A stretch of DNA of 59,819 bases, taken from assembly GCA_964468205.1 (NCBI GenBank), contig CAYXVG010000045.1:1-59819 (forward strand), in the 5' to 3' direction. Shown piece by piece: positions 8,062-17,120 of the stretch. Positions within the stretch are counted from its first letter, which is position 1. Every line of letters begins with the position of its first letter. This DNA comes from CAWELS01 sp964468205 (GTDB taxonomy: Bacteria; Acidobacteriota; Terriglobia; Bryobacterales; Bryobacteraceae). Below the pieces are notes generated by a model. The model made no database searches. It worked only from the letters and a program-made list of their open reading frames with translations, and had not been told where the DNA came from. The position numbers and the translations under genes were made by a program.

Positions 8062-9390
8062 ATGGCGAAAATTCTGATTATCGATGACGATCCCGGCTTT
8101 CGAAGGCTGCTGGAGACGATTCTGAAAGGCGAGGACTATGACGTCACTTCGGGAGGTACCGTGGCTGAAGCGCGGAAACTGGGCGCCGAGCGCCAGTTTG
8201 ACCTCGTGCTCTCCGACCTCAAGCTGCCGGATGGCGACGGCCTGCAGGTTCTTGCGTGGTTTACCGAGAACGCTCCCGGAACTCCGATGGTGATGCTGAC
8301 CGCGTTCGGGACCGTGGAGACGGCCGTCCAGGCGATGAAACTGGGCGCGGTGGACTATCTCGGAAAACCGCTGCGGAGTCCCGACGAATTGCGGCTCCTG
8401 GTGGCGCGCGCACTCGAAAACCGCCAGGCAAACCGGGAACTCCACGTTCTGCGGGAACAGGCTGCAGAGGGCTTTTCGTGCGATTCCATGATCGCTGAGG
8501 ACCCGAAGATGAAGGAGGTCCTCGAGCTGGCCCGCAAAGTAGCGCCGACCAATGCCACTGTCCTTCTTACTGGAGAAAGCGGCACTGGAAAGGAAGTAAT
8601 TGCGCGGTGCATACACGGCAATAGTTCCCGCGCCGGCCGGGTTTTTGTCGCCGTGAACTGTGCCGCTTTGACGCCGACACTGATCGAGACCGAACTATTC
8701 GGCCACGAAAAGGGAGCCTTTACGGGCGCCGTGGGCCAGCACGAAGGGCGTTTCGAGCGCGCCGATGGCGGGACCCTGTTCCTGGATGAGATCGGAGAGT
8801 TGGACGGGAATCTGCAGAGCAAGCTACTGCGCGTACTCCAGGAGAAGACGTTCGAGCGAGTCGGTGGCAAGCGGCAAATCACCGTGGATGTGCGGGTGAT
8901 TGCGGCCACGAACCGGAACCTGAAGAAGATGGTGGAAGAGGGAAAATTTCGTGAAGATCTCTTCTACCGGCTCAACACATTTCCGCTGGAATTACCTCCG
9001 CTGCGGGAGCGCCCGGACGATATAGTCGCGCTGGCCAATTTCTTCCTCGACCGGGCCGCGAAGGAGTTCGGAAAGCCGCATCTCAAGCTGACCGATACGG
9101 GGCGCGACCGACTGCGCGCGCATAGCTGGCCGGGAAACGTTCGCGAGCTGGAGAACTTGATGGAAAGGGTCGCGATTCTATGCGACGAACGGGTGGACGC
9201 CGGGGATCTCCCGATGGGCGGCCGGTCAGCGCCGGCCGGGCAGCCATCCACCTGGGAGGACATTGAGCGGAAAGCGATCGAAGACGCGCTGCGGCGAAAC
9301 GGCGGGAACCGGACGAAGGCGGCGAAGCAACTGGGGATCAGCTTGCGGAAGCTGCAGTACCGGTTGAAAGAGTACGGCGAGGTCGAGTAG
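8062..9390 (+). CDS. Sigma-54-dependent response regulator (NtrC family)
   Basis: A complete 442-residue NtrC-type activator. The receiver has acidic residues at 8-10, phosphoacceptor Asp52 and Lys102. The AAA+ domain shows Walker A GESGTGKE (171-178), the sigma-54 contact loop GAFTGA (218-223) and Walker B GGTLFLDEI. A Fis-type helix-turn-helix closes the protein (NRTKAAKQLGISLRKLQYRL). It is encoded directly after its likely kinase. The intact GAFTGA loop means it should activate transcription with RpoN. No convincing -24/-12 element was found beside it, so its targets are probably elsewhere. Confidence 0.95.
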   Translation: MAKILIIDDDPGFRRLLETILKGEDYDVTSGGTVAEARKLGAERQFDLVLSDLKLPDGDGLQVLAWFTENAPGTPMVMLTAFGTVETAVQAMKLGAVDYLGKPLRSPDELRLLVARALENRQANRELHVLREQAAEGFSCDSMIAEDPKMKEVLELARKVAPTNATVLLTGESGTGKEVIARCIHGNSSRAGRVFVAVNCAALTPTLIETELFGHEKGAFTGAVGQHEGRFERADGGTLFLDEIGELDGNLQSKLLRVLQEKTFERVGGKRQITVDVRVIAATNRNLKKMVEEGKFREDLFYRLNTFPLELPPLRERPDDIVALANFFLDRAAKEFGKPHLKLTDTGRDRLRAHSWPGNVRELENLMERVAILCDERVDAGDLPMGGRSAPAGQPSTWEDIERKAIEDALRRNGGNRTKAAKQLGISLRKLQYRLKEYGEVE

Positions 9391-9397
9391 GGCCGGC

Positions 9398-10078
9398 TTA
9401 GAGTTCGGTCTCCGCTTCGCGCTTGAGCGCCTCGGAGTCGGTGAGTTCGATGGTGCGGCCAACGATGCGGATGAAGCCTTCATTCTGGAACCGGCTCAAG
9501 TTGCGGGAGACTACCTCGCGCACGGTGCCGAGCCGCGACGCCAACTCCTGATGGGTTGTTTTCAACTCGAAGGTGTTGGCGCCGGCTTCCCTGCCGAGTT
9601 CCAGCAACGCTCCGGCGAGGCGCTGGCGCACGCTGCCGAAAGTTACCAGCTCAATCACGGAGACGAGCTGCCGGAGCCGCTTGCCGACCGCGGCGAGCAT
9701 CTTCAGCGCGAGTTCCGGGTACTGCCGGCAGGCCTGCTGGAAATCGCGCGTGTGAATGAATGCGGCGGATACCGGGCCAATTGCCGAGACAGTCGCGGGA
9801 TAAGCGCCACCGTCAAAGAGGGGAACCTCCGCGACGCTCGATGGCGCCTGTTCCACGGCCAGTGTGATTTCGCGGCCAGCAGAGGATGTTTTGAAGATGC
9901 GCACCCGGCCTTCGGTGATCAGAAATATCCCCTCGCAGGGGTCACCTTCGTAGAACAGCACCTGGCCGTCGGCATACTCTGTGGGGGCTGTGCGCGCCGC
10001 CAGGATCTGCACTTCACCGGAATCGAGTCCGGCGAAGAGCGGCACGCGAGCAATTCGTTCTATGTTGGCGGAATTCAT
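9398..10078 (-). CDS. Crp/Fnr family transcriptional regulator
   Basis: A 226-residue protein with an N-terminal cyclic-nucleotide-binding-like beta barrel (residues about 10-130, including EGRVRIFKTSSAGRE) and a C-terminal winged helix-turn-helix (HQELASRLGTVREVVSRNL). Only two cysteines are present and not in an FNR arrangement, so an iron-sulfur oxygen sensor is unlikely. The cAMP phosphate-binding signature is also poor, so the effector is unknown. Its start overlaps the stop of the upstream HEAT-like gene by four bases (ATGA), placing it last in a four-gene operon with a phosphatase and a racemase-like enzyme. Confidence 0.9.
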   Translation of the reverse strand: MNSANIERIARVPLFAGLDSGEVQILAARTAPTEYADGQVLFYEGDPCEGIFLITEGRVRIFKTSSAGREITLAVEQAPSSVAEVPLFDGGAYPATVSAIGPVSAAFIHTRDFQQACRQYPELALKMLAAVGKRLRQLVSVIELVTFGSVRQRLAGALLELGREAGANTFELKTTHQELASRLGTVREVVSRNLSRFQNEGFIRIVGRTIELTDSEALKREAETEL

Positions 10079-10629
10079 AGCGGCGTTTCTCCCATCATAG
10101 ACGCGAGAGACTTGCGGGCGACGTCGCGGCTATCGGAGTCCGGGTGGCTGGCGGCCGCTTCGCGCACGGCCGTGACGGCTTCTTCCGAGTATTCCGCGGC
10201 GGGCCTTCCGACGCGCCCCACCGCCCATAACGCGCCGCGCTCGACGGGGCCCGTCTGGCTCATTTCCTCCTCGGTGAGAAGAGAGCACAGAATCGGGAGG
10301 AACGCCTCTTGCAGCTCGGGCCGCACCGCGAGCACCTCGCCAATGGCTTCGGGGATACCGTATGGCACCGCGCCAGATTCGTCGTTCAACGCCCATACGA
10401 AGCGGCGCATCAACTCGGTGGCGCGCTGGTGGTCGAGAATCGTCTGATCCGCCGCCACCGCGCCGAGGGCGTGAATCGTCTTCCACTTTTCGCTCTCGCC
10501 GTTGAGGTAGAGCCGGCCGCTGAGGAAGCGTAGGACGCGGGACACTTTATCGCGAGCCGCCTGTTTGACGGCTGCATAATCTTCGGCGGCGAGGGCGGCC
10601 TCGAGCTCCGCTTTCCAGTTCTTGCTCAC
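10075..10629 (-). CDS. HEAT-repeat-like protein, DVU0298-type
   Basis: A 184-residue all-helical cytosolic protein. The segments starting DYAAVKQAARDKV, KWKTIHALGAVA and RGALWAVGRVG resemble degenerate HEAT repeats, and the overall sequence recalls the small DVU0298-like family found in sulfate reducers and acidobacteria, for which no function is established. HEAT-like proteins usually act as scaffolds or lyases of bilins; no bilin-specific residues are evident. It is six bases downstream of the racemase-like gene and overlaps the Crp-type regulator by four bases, so it is likely co-regulated with them. Confidence 0.75.
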   Translation of the reverse strand: MSKNWKAELEAALAAEDYAAVKQAARDKVSRVLRFLSGRLYLNGESEKWKTIHALGAVAADQTILDHQRATELMRRFVWALNDESGAVPYGIPEAIGEVLAVRPELQEAFLPILCSLLTEEEMSQTGPVERGALWAVGRVGRPAAEYSEEAVTAVREAAASHPDSDSRDVARKSLASMMGETPL

Positions 10630-10635
10630 ATTATT

Positions 10636-11895
10636 TTAGATGTTGATGAGATTCGTGCGGTAGCGCTCGAGTTCTTCCTGGTTGATTTCAATTCCCAGGC
10701 CGGGTCCAATGGGCACGGCGATCTTACCATCCGATTTGTCCACCTCGACGCGCCTGGTGGTCAGCCCCCAGGCCGGACTTTCGTGCGGCAGGTGCAGCTC
10801 AAAGAGCGCCGGAGGCGGATTCCAGGCGCGGTAAAGTTCGGGAATGCAGGCCACCCAGTGCATTTCCGAAACGATGCGGATGGGTGTGCCCCAACTGTGC
10901 GGGACAAGACGCACGCGATTGACGGTGCAGGCGTTGGTAATGCGTTTTCCACCCGTGAGGCCGCAGTCCATAATGTCGGGTTGGACGATGTCCATCAGAC
11001 GGTTCTGCACGTAGTTCTCGATCAGCCAGTCGACGGGCAGGAATTCGCCGCTCGCGAGCGGGATACGGAGGGCGTTCTTGAGGCGAGCGTAGCCCTCGAG
11101 GTCCCACTTATTGATCGGCTCCTCCCAGAATTCGAGGTTGAACTGCTCGAGCTGCCGGCCTAGCATCACGGCGGTTCCGTCATCGTAGGCGCCGGGCGTG
11201 CCGGAGTCGACGCCGAGGTGAATCTCCTCTCCGATCGCCTTGCGCACCGCGCCGATGACGCGGACATCGACGGAGGGGCCATAGCCCGTCTTCATCTTCG
11301 CGGCGCGGAAGCCAACCTCTTTCGTCCAGTGATAGAGCTCTTTGGCGAAGCCGGCTTCGAGATCCGGCCAATCCTTGCGGTAACCGGCCGAAGCGTAAGG
11401 CATGACGCGGTCGCGGTATTGCTTGCCGAGTATCTTCGATAGTGGCTTGCCGACGGCCTTACCGACTATGTCCCAGATCGCGACGTCGAGACCGCCGGGC
11501 GGGGGGGCGTTGCGCGGGATGGTGTGGAATGGCACGCGCTGGAGTTCCGTGAGTTCGTCAAAGATCGCTTCCACCTCGAACGGGGAGCGGCCGATTACCC
11601 GGTCTTTGTTCTGCCGGAGCACGTCTCCGCCCCACTGGCCGTCACCCCACCCGGTGATTCCTTCATTGGTGGAGACCTCGATGACGCTGGCGCCTGTAGA
11701 GGTGAATCCGAGCGGAGCGCCGCGGGCGCAACAGTAGCCCATCGGTTCGGGCATCTCCTGCCGCAGTTGGTGAATCTTGATTCCGGTGATCTCGAGTTTC
11801 GGGATGGAAACGCCCTGGGCGGCGAGCGTTTCCTCAAGAGAAAGGAGGGCGGCAGAGCCCAGGAAGCTCTTTGTTAGGAATTGGCGGCGATTCAT
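10636..11895 (-). CDS. Mandelate racemase/muconate lactonizing enzyme family, Tat-exported
   Basis: Enolase-superfamily enzyme of 419 residues that should abstract the alpha proton of a carboxylate, probably a sugar acid. Visible are the KxK base (Lys200-Met-Lys202), metal ligands around Asp230, the EEP glutamate near 258 and Glu284, and the second base His333 in VPHSWGTP, so both mandelate-racemase-type bases are present. The N-terminus MNRRQFLTKS plus a hydrophobic stretch is a clear Tat signal, unusual for this mostly cytosolic superfamily. ATG 11895 is preceded by AAAGGAG at ideal spacing; an upstream in-frame codon is rejected. It lies 17 bases after the phosphatase gene. Confidence 0.9.
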   Translation of the reverse strand: MNRRQFLTKSFLGSAALLSLEETLAAQGVSIPKLEITGIKIHQLRQEMPEPMGYCCARGAPLGFTSTGASVIEVSTNEGITGWGDGQWGGDVLRQNKDRVIGRSPFEVEAIFDELTELQRVPFHTIPRNAPPPGGLDVAIWDIVGKAVGKPLSKILGKQYRDRVMPYASAGYRKDWPDLEAGFAKELYHWTKEVGFRAAKMKTGYGPSVDVRVIGAVRKAIGEEIHLGVDSGTPGAYDDGTAVMLGRQLEQFNLEFWEEPINKWDLEGYARLKNALRIPLASGEFLPVDWLIENYVQNRLMDIVQPDIMDCGLTGGKRITNACTVNRVRLVPHSWGTPIRIVSEMHWVACIPELYRAWNPPPALFELHLPHESPAWGLTTRRVEVDKSDGKIAVPIGPGLGIEINQEELERYRTNLINI

Positions 11896-11912
11896 TATGG
11901 ATCTCCTTTGCA

Positions 11913-13832
11913 TCAGACGCCCGCGAGCATTTCGTCGATTGGACCGAGCTGGCAGTCGGCCGGGACGGGACAGCCAAGCAGACGGCTGACGGTTGGGGCC
12001 ACGGAGGCGATCGGGATGGGGCCGTGCGCTTTTTCATCCCGCTCCACTCCCCGGGCGACGCCCGGACCCCAGGCAAGAATCTGGCCCATCATAGTGCTGT
12101 AGCCGGTTTCTCCAGTCACGATCTGCGGGCCGTGGTTCGAGACCGGACTGCGGGCCGGCGCGATGGCCGAGCCGTCCGGATTCACTCCCCATACGAAGCC
12201 GGGGTTGTAGCAAAACTGAATGTCGCCCGCTTCCGGGCCCCAGTAGCCGATGAGAGCGGCGTCGCGCAGCTTTAGGGCGTAGGTGATGACGCGGCTGTTG
12301 TCGAGCGGACTGCGCCAGTCAAGCAGCGTATCGATCACCTGCTCCTGCACCCGCTCGTAGTCATCCGTGGATACGATCCCGTGCGGTTCGCGGCCGCGCA
12401 GGTTGACGTAGATCTCCGTTCCCTGCCGGTTGCGCTTCGTGTAGGCCCGGGAGCGCGCCCAGTCGATCTTCCGGTCCGTGCCGGCAAGCAGTCCGGCGTC
12501 CCGGAGACGCTGGTTCACGTCGCAGACCACGTTGTTGACGCCGCCGCCGTGGTCAGAGGCGATAATGAGCGTCGTGTCTCCCCGTTTTTCAATCGCTTCG
12601 AGCAACTGGCCGATGACATGGTCGAAGTCCTCGTAGGACCTCCGGAACACGGCGTCCGCCCGGGTGGCTATGGCGGGATCATGCTTGTAGTAGGAGGGGT
12701 CGGCGAGTGTGAGGCACTGGTGGAGGGCGGTGTCGACAATGCTCACTTTGTGCACGAAGAAGCGCCAATCCCAGAAGTCGAGCGACGCGATCGCAGCGCG
12801 GGCCAACCGGGCAAGACCGTCCCGCGATTCCTCGGCGCCGGCTTCCCAATAGGGGTCGTAGGGAGACGGGGGGATGGCGGAGCCGGTCCAGATGGGGCCG
12901 ATTCTTTCGGCGAGGCGCGAGGCGATCTCGCGGGGCTGCGTAAAGCCTTCGCGCGCGCAAACCGGGGAGCGCAACAACTGCAGGCTCCTGCCGCTGGGGG
13001 CGATTTCCAGCAGCTTGTAACGAACGGCGCCGGTGGCGTCTTTGACGGTGGTATCGACCCATGCGGACCATTGGCCAACGCGGGTACGAGCCAGTTCGCG
13101 GCCACCGGAGCGGTCGAGGATAGCGACCGTGTCATAGTCCGGACCGGAGGCGATTACGAGGGCGATTTTGTCTCCGGCGACGGTTTCGAGCGGGGGCCGG
13201 TTGGTTTGTATCCCGGGGGAGTCGCCGGATGCAGGATTGGGAGCCGGAATCACGTCCGGACTGCGGCCCGGCTTGGGACCACCGCCCGGCGGCCAACCGG
13301 TGGTTTCGAGATCCTCGGAGTAGAGGCCCTCGATCTCGACATCCGGCGTCTGATAGATGGCGCCGCGTTGTAACGTCAGTCCGGCTGCCGTGGCGATGTT
13401 TTCGGCGGAGATTGCGCCGGGAAAATCGAACAGGAGGCTCTTCCGGCCCTGCGCGGCGAGGCTGTGCCAAATGGTTTCCGAGACGCACTGCCGGTGGCGC
13501 TCCGGACCACCGGCCGGCGCGTTCTCGCGATACTGCGTACCCGGCGGCGCACCGGTCATCATGCTCATGAAGTCCATGTTCACCCAGCAACTGACATACG
13601 GGAGGATGCGGCCGCTGTAGCCTTCGCGGATGATCCGGCGTATGTTCGGCAGGGTGTCCCGGTACCGGTGAACCAGTGATGGGACCATCGCGTCGACGGC
13701 GAGGAAGAGCACCCGCTGGTCTCCGGTACGCTGGGGCGGCAGGGCGGAAGAGGCCGATGGGCGGGCGGCGGGAACTGAGAGCATTCCAGCGACAGCGGAA
13801 GCGCTGCTGGAAACGAAACGCCTGCGTTTCAT
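11913..13832 (-). CDS. Alkaline-phosphatase-superfamily protein (phosphodiesterase/pyrophosphatase-like)
   Basis: A 639-residue exported enzyme. The N-terminus MKRRRFVSSS followed by an Ala-rich hydrophobic stretch reads as a Tat signal. Metal-site motifs of the type I phosphodiesterase/nucleotide pyrophosphatase fold are visible: LAVDAM near the start, DTALHQ in the middle, ASDHGGG and a late NHGPQ. The region after ILPYVSCW should hold the nucleophile but differs from the standard Thr context, so the catalytic residue is uncertain. A central insertion of about 150 residues is Pro/Gly rich. It heads an operon with a racemase-like enzyme, a HEAT-like protein and a Crp-type regulator. Substrate unknown. 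Confidence 0.85.
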   Translation of the reverse strand: MKRRRFVSSSASAVAGMLSVPAARPSASSALPPQRTGDQRVLFLAVDAMVPSLVHRYRDTLPNIRRIIREGYSGRILPYVSCWVNMDFMSMMTGAPPGTQYRENAPAGGPERHRQCVSETIWHSLAAQGRKSLLFDFPGAISAENIATAAGLTLQRGAIYQTPDVEIEGLYSEDLETTGWPPGGGPKPGRSPDVIPAPNPASGDSPGIQTNRPPLETVAGDKIALVIASGPDYDTVAILDRSGGRELARTRVGQWSAWVDTTVKDATGAVRYKLLEIAPSGRSLQLLRSPVCAREGFTQPREIASRLAERIGPIWTGSAIPPSPYDPYWEAGAEESRDGLARLARAAIASLDFWDWRFFVHKVSIVDTALHQCLTLADPSYYKHDPAIATRADAVFRRSYEDFDHVIGQLLEAIEKRGDTTLIIASDHGGGVNNVVCDVNQRLRDAGLLAGTDRKIDWARSRAYTKRNRQGTEIYVNLRGREPHGIVSTDDYERVQEQVIDTLLDWRSPLDNSRVITYALKLRDAALIGYWGPEAGDIQFCYNPGFVWGVNPDGSAIAPARSPVSNHGPQIVTGETGYSTMMGQILAWGPGVARGVERDEKAHGPIPIASVAPTVSRLLGCPVPADCQLGPIDEMLAGV

Positions 13833-13892
13833 GCCTCAGAAGTGTATCACTGATGAGGAGCCGGGATGGCCGCCGAATCCGCGTCGCGGGCG

Positions 13893-14864
13893 TCAGGGAG
13901 TGGCTGGCCCCCAGAGATACTCGGCGCCGACGTCTTTGAACACGCTGAAATAGTGCGTCTGCGTGTCGGAAGTCAACACCAGCCGGTCGAGCAGGAGGCC
14001 TTTGCGGAAGCGCTTTTGGAGGTGTTCTTCCGAGTCGATCCGGAAGATCCGGAACCGGAACCAGCGCCGGGTGACGAAAACGGCGTCTCTGTCGCGCAGC
14101 ACCAGATAGCCGATGGAATTCTTGAGGCCGTCGACACCGCTTCCGGCCACCGCCCGCAGCGCGGAGGATCCCTCCAACTTACCCAGCTCCCGCTCGAGGA
14201 ACCGCACATAGTCGTCTGGCAGGGTGTCCGCTCCGTCCGGGTTCGTGGTGGTCCGAGCGAGCCCCCGGAAGAGCCCGGCGAGGGCCGCGAATTGGATCCG
14301 CAGCAAACGGATCACCCTGGGCGCAATGGAAAGGAAGATCAGCGTGGCGGCGGCGACAAAAGCGCCGATCAATAGGGGGTGTTCCATGGCCACCCAGACA
14401 CCGACAGGGACCGCGGCATCGCCGGCGAGACTGACGAGGAAATTCGAGGCCGGTTCGGGACTCTGATTCACCGCGAGACGGGTAGCCGCTTTCATCGAGT
14501 GACTCGTCAGCGCGGCGCCGCCGGTCATGAGGGCGATGGTCACTTGCGCCATGGGACTGATCTCGCCCAGCGCGGTGAGCGCGAGGAACGCCGCTCCCAC
14601 CGGGCGGATGAAGGTGTGGACGGAATCCCACGCGGAATCCACCCATGGGATTTTGTCGGCGATGAATTCGAGCAGAAAGGCGATGCCGGCGAGGCCGATG
14701 ACCCACCCGTGGGACAAAACCTCGAGGCCGGCGAATTCGGGGCGCAAGTCAATGAGGTTGAACCGGATGGCGAGACCGAGAGTCAGGATCGTGGCGTAGA
14801 GGCGCAACCCGGCGAGGAAGCCGAGTCCCGTAGCGGCTCCAATGAGATTGAGCGTATCCATCAT
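13893..14864 (-). CDS. DUF4126 family membrane protein
   Basis: A 323-residue protein whose first 210 residues hold about five membrane segments and match the DUF4126 family (GLGFLAGLRLYATIL, then FIADKIPWVDSAWD and GGAALTSHSMKAATR). The C-terminal 110 residues form a soluble domain with LPDDYVRFLE and many basic residues, longer than the minimal family member. The function of the family is not known. The gene is separated from the phosphatase operon by 60 bases and from the cytochrome gene by 43 bases, so it may be transcribed with the cytochrome. Confidence 0.85.
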   Translation of the reverse strand: MMDTLNLIGAATGLGFLAGLRLYATILTLGLAIRFNLIDLRPEFAGLEVLSHGWVIGLAGIAFLLEFIADKIPWVDSAWDSVHTFIRPVGAAFLALTALGEISPMAQVTIALMTGGAALTSHSMKAATRLAVNQSPEPASNFLVSLAGDAAVPVGVWVAMEHPLLIGAFVAAATLIFLSIAPRVIRLLRIQFAALAGLFRGLARTTTNPDGADTLPDDYVRFLERELGKLEGSSALRAVAGSGVDGLKNSIGYLVLRDRDAVFVTRRWFRFRIFRIDSEEHLQKRFRKGLLLDRLVLTSDTQTHYFSVFKDVGAEYLWGPATP

Positions 14865-14907
14865 CCACTATTGTCGTACGAGCGGGCCGGCCCTTCGGTT
14901 CCCATGG

Positions 14908-16005
14908 CTAGAGCGAGTTGATGTAGGCCACGAGGTCGGCGATGGCGCTGCCCTCCAATTGCGGCCACGGGCCGGAGGCTTCTTGAATGGCGTTCCACAT
15001 TCCGATGCCGTGATTCCAAGTTCCGGAGATGAAGCGCAGCGTATCCATCTTGCCGGAATACGCAGAGAAGCGGGGCGTATTTCCCTGCGGGTCGCCGTGG
15101 CATTCGATGCAGCCATTCGCTGCTGCGGCGGCGAGTCCTTTCTGCGGGTCTCCCTGGGCTTCGAAATACTGGATGGACCAGAGGTACCCGACGAGGCGCG
15201 TCATCTCTTCAGGCCGCAGGTCTTTCGCCTGCCCTCTCATTCGCGGGGCATGATTCCACATTTCGGTGGCCAGCTCGGTCATGCTCCGGGGTCCGGCCCC
15301 GGCTGAAAGAGGTTGCTCCGCAGTGTGGCAATCCGCGCAGCCTTTCACTCGGAATAGTGTTTCGCCGGTCTCCGCCGAAGCCACGTCGAGCTTCGTTCCC
15401 TCTTCCGGGATGCCAGGGGTTTTGCGGACGTAGGCAAGAAGGTGCTCCATCTCCCGGGCGGTGAGAGTTGGCATGGTGCCGCCGGCCGGCAGAGCCTTGT
15501 CCATGACGGGAGCATGATTCCACATCGAGCGTGCGAGTTGAACCGGATTATTGACGCTGCTCCATGCGGTAACCGGCAAGGCCCCGCCGGTTCCCTGGGC
15601 ATGACAGGCAATGCAACCCTTGGCATCGAAGGTGCGCTGGCCCTCCTCGGGGTCGCCGGGTTCCTCGGAATAGCGGAACGAGAAGAGGTAGGCGTAGAGG
15701 TCCGCCGCGTCCTGGACGGACATCACCGGCTTCTCAATGTTCATCTTTTCCATCTGCGCCCACATCTTCGGACTGTGGTTCCAGATGGAGCGCGCGAGGG
15801 CAGAAGGCACAAAGCGGCCCGACGGCAACTTAGCCAGATCCGGTCCGGCTCTACCGCCAGAACCGTCGAGAGCATGGCATCCGGCACAGCCCTTGTCCTG
15901 GAAGACGGCTTCGCCGCGCGTGGCATCGCCGGGAATCGTGGCGGCACTGGCGCCGGCGGCGAGGCACACAAAAATTGCAGCGGTTAGCGATTGAAGTTTC
16001 GTCAT
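14908..16005 (-). CDS. Periplasmic tetraheme cytochrome c with four tandem domains
   Basis: A 365-residue exported protein made of four cytochrome c domains. Heme motifs CxxCH lie at residues 40-44, 131-135, 223-227 and 299-303. Each is followed 30-37 residues later by the signature WNHxPxM (WNH at 75, 162, 250 and 330; the last reads WNHGIGM), giving a His and a Met as candidate distal ligands in every domain. The signal peptide ends near GASAAT. ATG 16005 was chosen because the signal begins there; a longer in-frame N-terminus is hydrophilic. Likely role is electron transfer in respiration; partners are not encoded next to it. Confidence 0.9.
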   Translation of the reverse strand: MTKLQSLTAAIFVCLAAGASAATIPGDATRGEAVFQDKGCAGCHALDGSGGRAGPDLAKLPSGRFVPSALARSIWNHSPKMWAQMEKMNIEKPVMSVQDAADLYAYLFSFRYSEEPGDPEEGQRTFDAKGCIACHAQGTGGALPVTAWSSVNNPVQLARSMWNHAPVMDKALPAGGTMPTLTAREMEHLLAYVRKTPGIPEEGTKLDVASAETGETLFRVKGCADCHTAEQPLSAGAGPRSMTELATEMWNHAPRMRGQAKDLRPEEMTRLVGYLWSIQYFEAQGDPQKGLAAAAANGCIECHGDPQGNTPRFSAYSGKMDTLRFISGTWNHGIGMWNAIQEASGPWPQLEGSAIADLVAYINSL

Positions 16006-16274
16006 GCGGCAGCTACTCCTGTGAGGCGGGCCTTCTTCACCGCTCCGGGTCTCCGTCCGGTCCCCTCGGCTTTTGGACGGCAGCATCACTGACCGTCCCC
16101 CGTTTCGATTACCCGGACTTTATGATGCAGCGGGACTCACGGAGGTCGCAGGCGAATGCTGCCACGACGGTTTCGAGCGCGGGCGCTAGACGCCCCCATG
16201 TTGGCGCGAGGAAAAAAAGATAAAGCGCCTCGGAGCGAAGGGAATCAGATGCTTAGTGTTCCTAGGGGATAGTT

Positions 16275-17120
16275 ATGGCAACTTCGATAGACGCTGACCG
16301 GGCTGCGATCGAGGCGGGCCTGAGAGAGATGTTCTCCGGTCATCAGGGTCCGGTGGCTGCCGCAATGCGCTACGCTACGCTAGGCAAAGGGCAGAGAATC
16401 CGCCCGCTTCTCGCCCTTCGCGTGGGCCGGATGCTGGCCGCGGATCCCCGGTTGGTTCTGCCTGGCGGGCTCGCCGTGGAACTCCTTCACGCGGCCTCAC
16501 TGGTAGTGGACGATTTGCCGTGCATGGACGACGCGGAGACGCGCCGGGGGCAACCCGCGGCGCACCGGGCTCATGGGGAGGCTACGGCGATCCTGGCGGC
16601 GTTTGGGATGGTTGCGATGGCTGGACGGGTGGCCCTGCCGCGGGAGGGTTCGAGTTTGGGTGAAGAGGCGGCAAGCTTTCAACAGGCTCTGCTCGGAACG
16701 CTGGACTGCTCCACCCTGCTTGGCGGCCAAGCGGCGGACCTGGGTTTGGATCTGGCACTGGGAGACCGCCAGTCTCTTCGCGTGAAGGCGATGAAGACAG
16801 CTCCCCTGTTCGAGCTTGCGGCTCACGCCGGGACTCTGGGAAGCCGGGCCGGCCGGAACAGGCGCGCCGAAGTGCGCCGCCTCGGCCGGGAATTCGGGCT
16901 GGCGTTCCAACTGGTGGATGATTGGCTGGACCATGAACTCGATACCGACGCCCTGCCCAGGCAGCAATTGGAAATTGTTCGCCGAATGTTGAGCGATTAT
17001 GGCAACCGGGCGAACGAAGTGATGGAAATTCTGGATTATCTCGATGCAAGACTCAACAATCATGTCCCCGCCGCCGCGGGCGACCAATACGAAAAGTCCC
17101 TCGCCAGTCGCGCCGCATAA
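16275..17120 (+). CDS. crtE: Geranylgeranyl diphosphate synthase-like polyprenyl synthetase
   Basis: Trans-isoprenyl diphosphate synthase of 281 residues. The first Asp-rich motif DDLPCMDD (79-86) and its preceding HAASLVV closely resemble bacterial CrtE enzymes rather than FPP synthase, where the fifth residue upstream is aromatic. The second Asp-rich motif is DDWLD (215-219). It should make C20 geranylgeranyl diphosphate for carotenoids. AGGGGA precedes ATG 16275. The next gene, crtI, starts inside its 3' end with an unusually long overlap of 59-77 bases. It is the first gene of a six-gene plus-strand operon. No clear promoter was found in the 269-base gap upstream. Confidence 0.9.
   Translation: MATSIDADRAAIEAGLREMFSGHQGPVAAAMRYATLGKGQRIRPLLALRVGRMLAADPRLVLPGGLAVELLHAASLVVDDLPCMDDAETRRGQPAAHRAHGEATAILAAFGMVAMAGRVALPREGSSLGEEAASFQQALLGTLDCSTLLGGQAADLGLDLALGDRQSLRVKAMKTAPLFELAAHAGTLGSRAGRNRRAEVRRLGREFGLAFQLVDDWLDHELDTDALPRQQLEIVRRMLSDYGNRANEVMEILDYLDARLNNHVPAAAGDQYEKSLASRAA

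Noticed and set aside
12381..13373. A 330-codon plus-strand frame opposite the phosphatase gene
   Set aside because: Composition is that of an antisense shadow (Gly/Val/Arg) and it lacks any recognisable domain.
16181..16195. GGGCG...CGCCC hairpin before crtE
   Set aside because: Only five base pairs in GC-rich DNA and no T-run; likely by chance.
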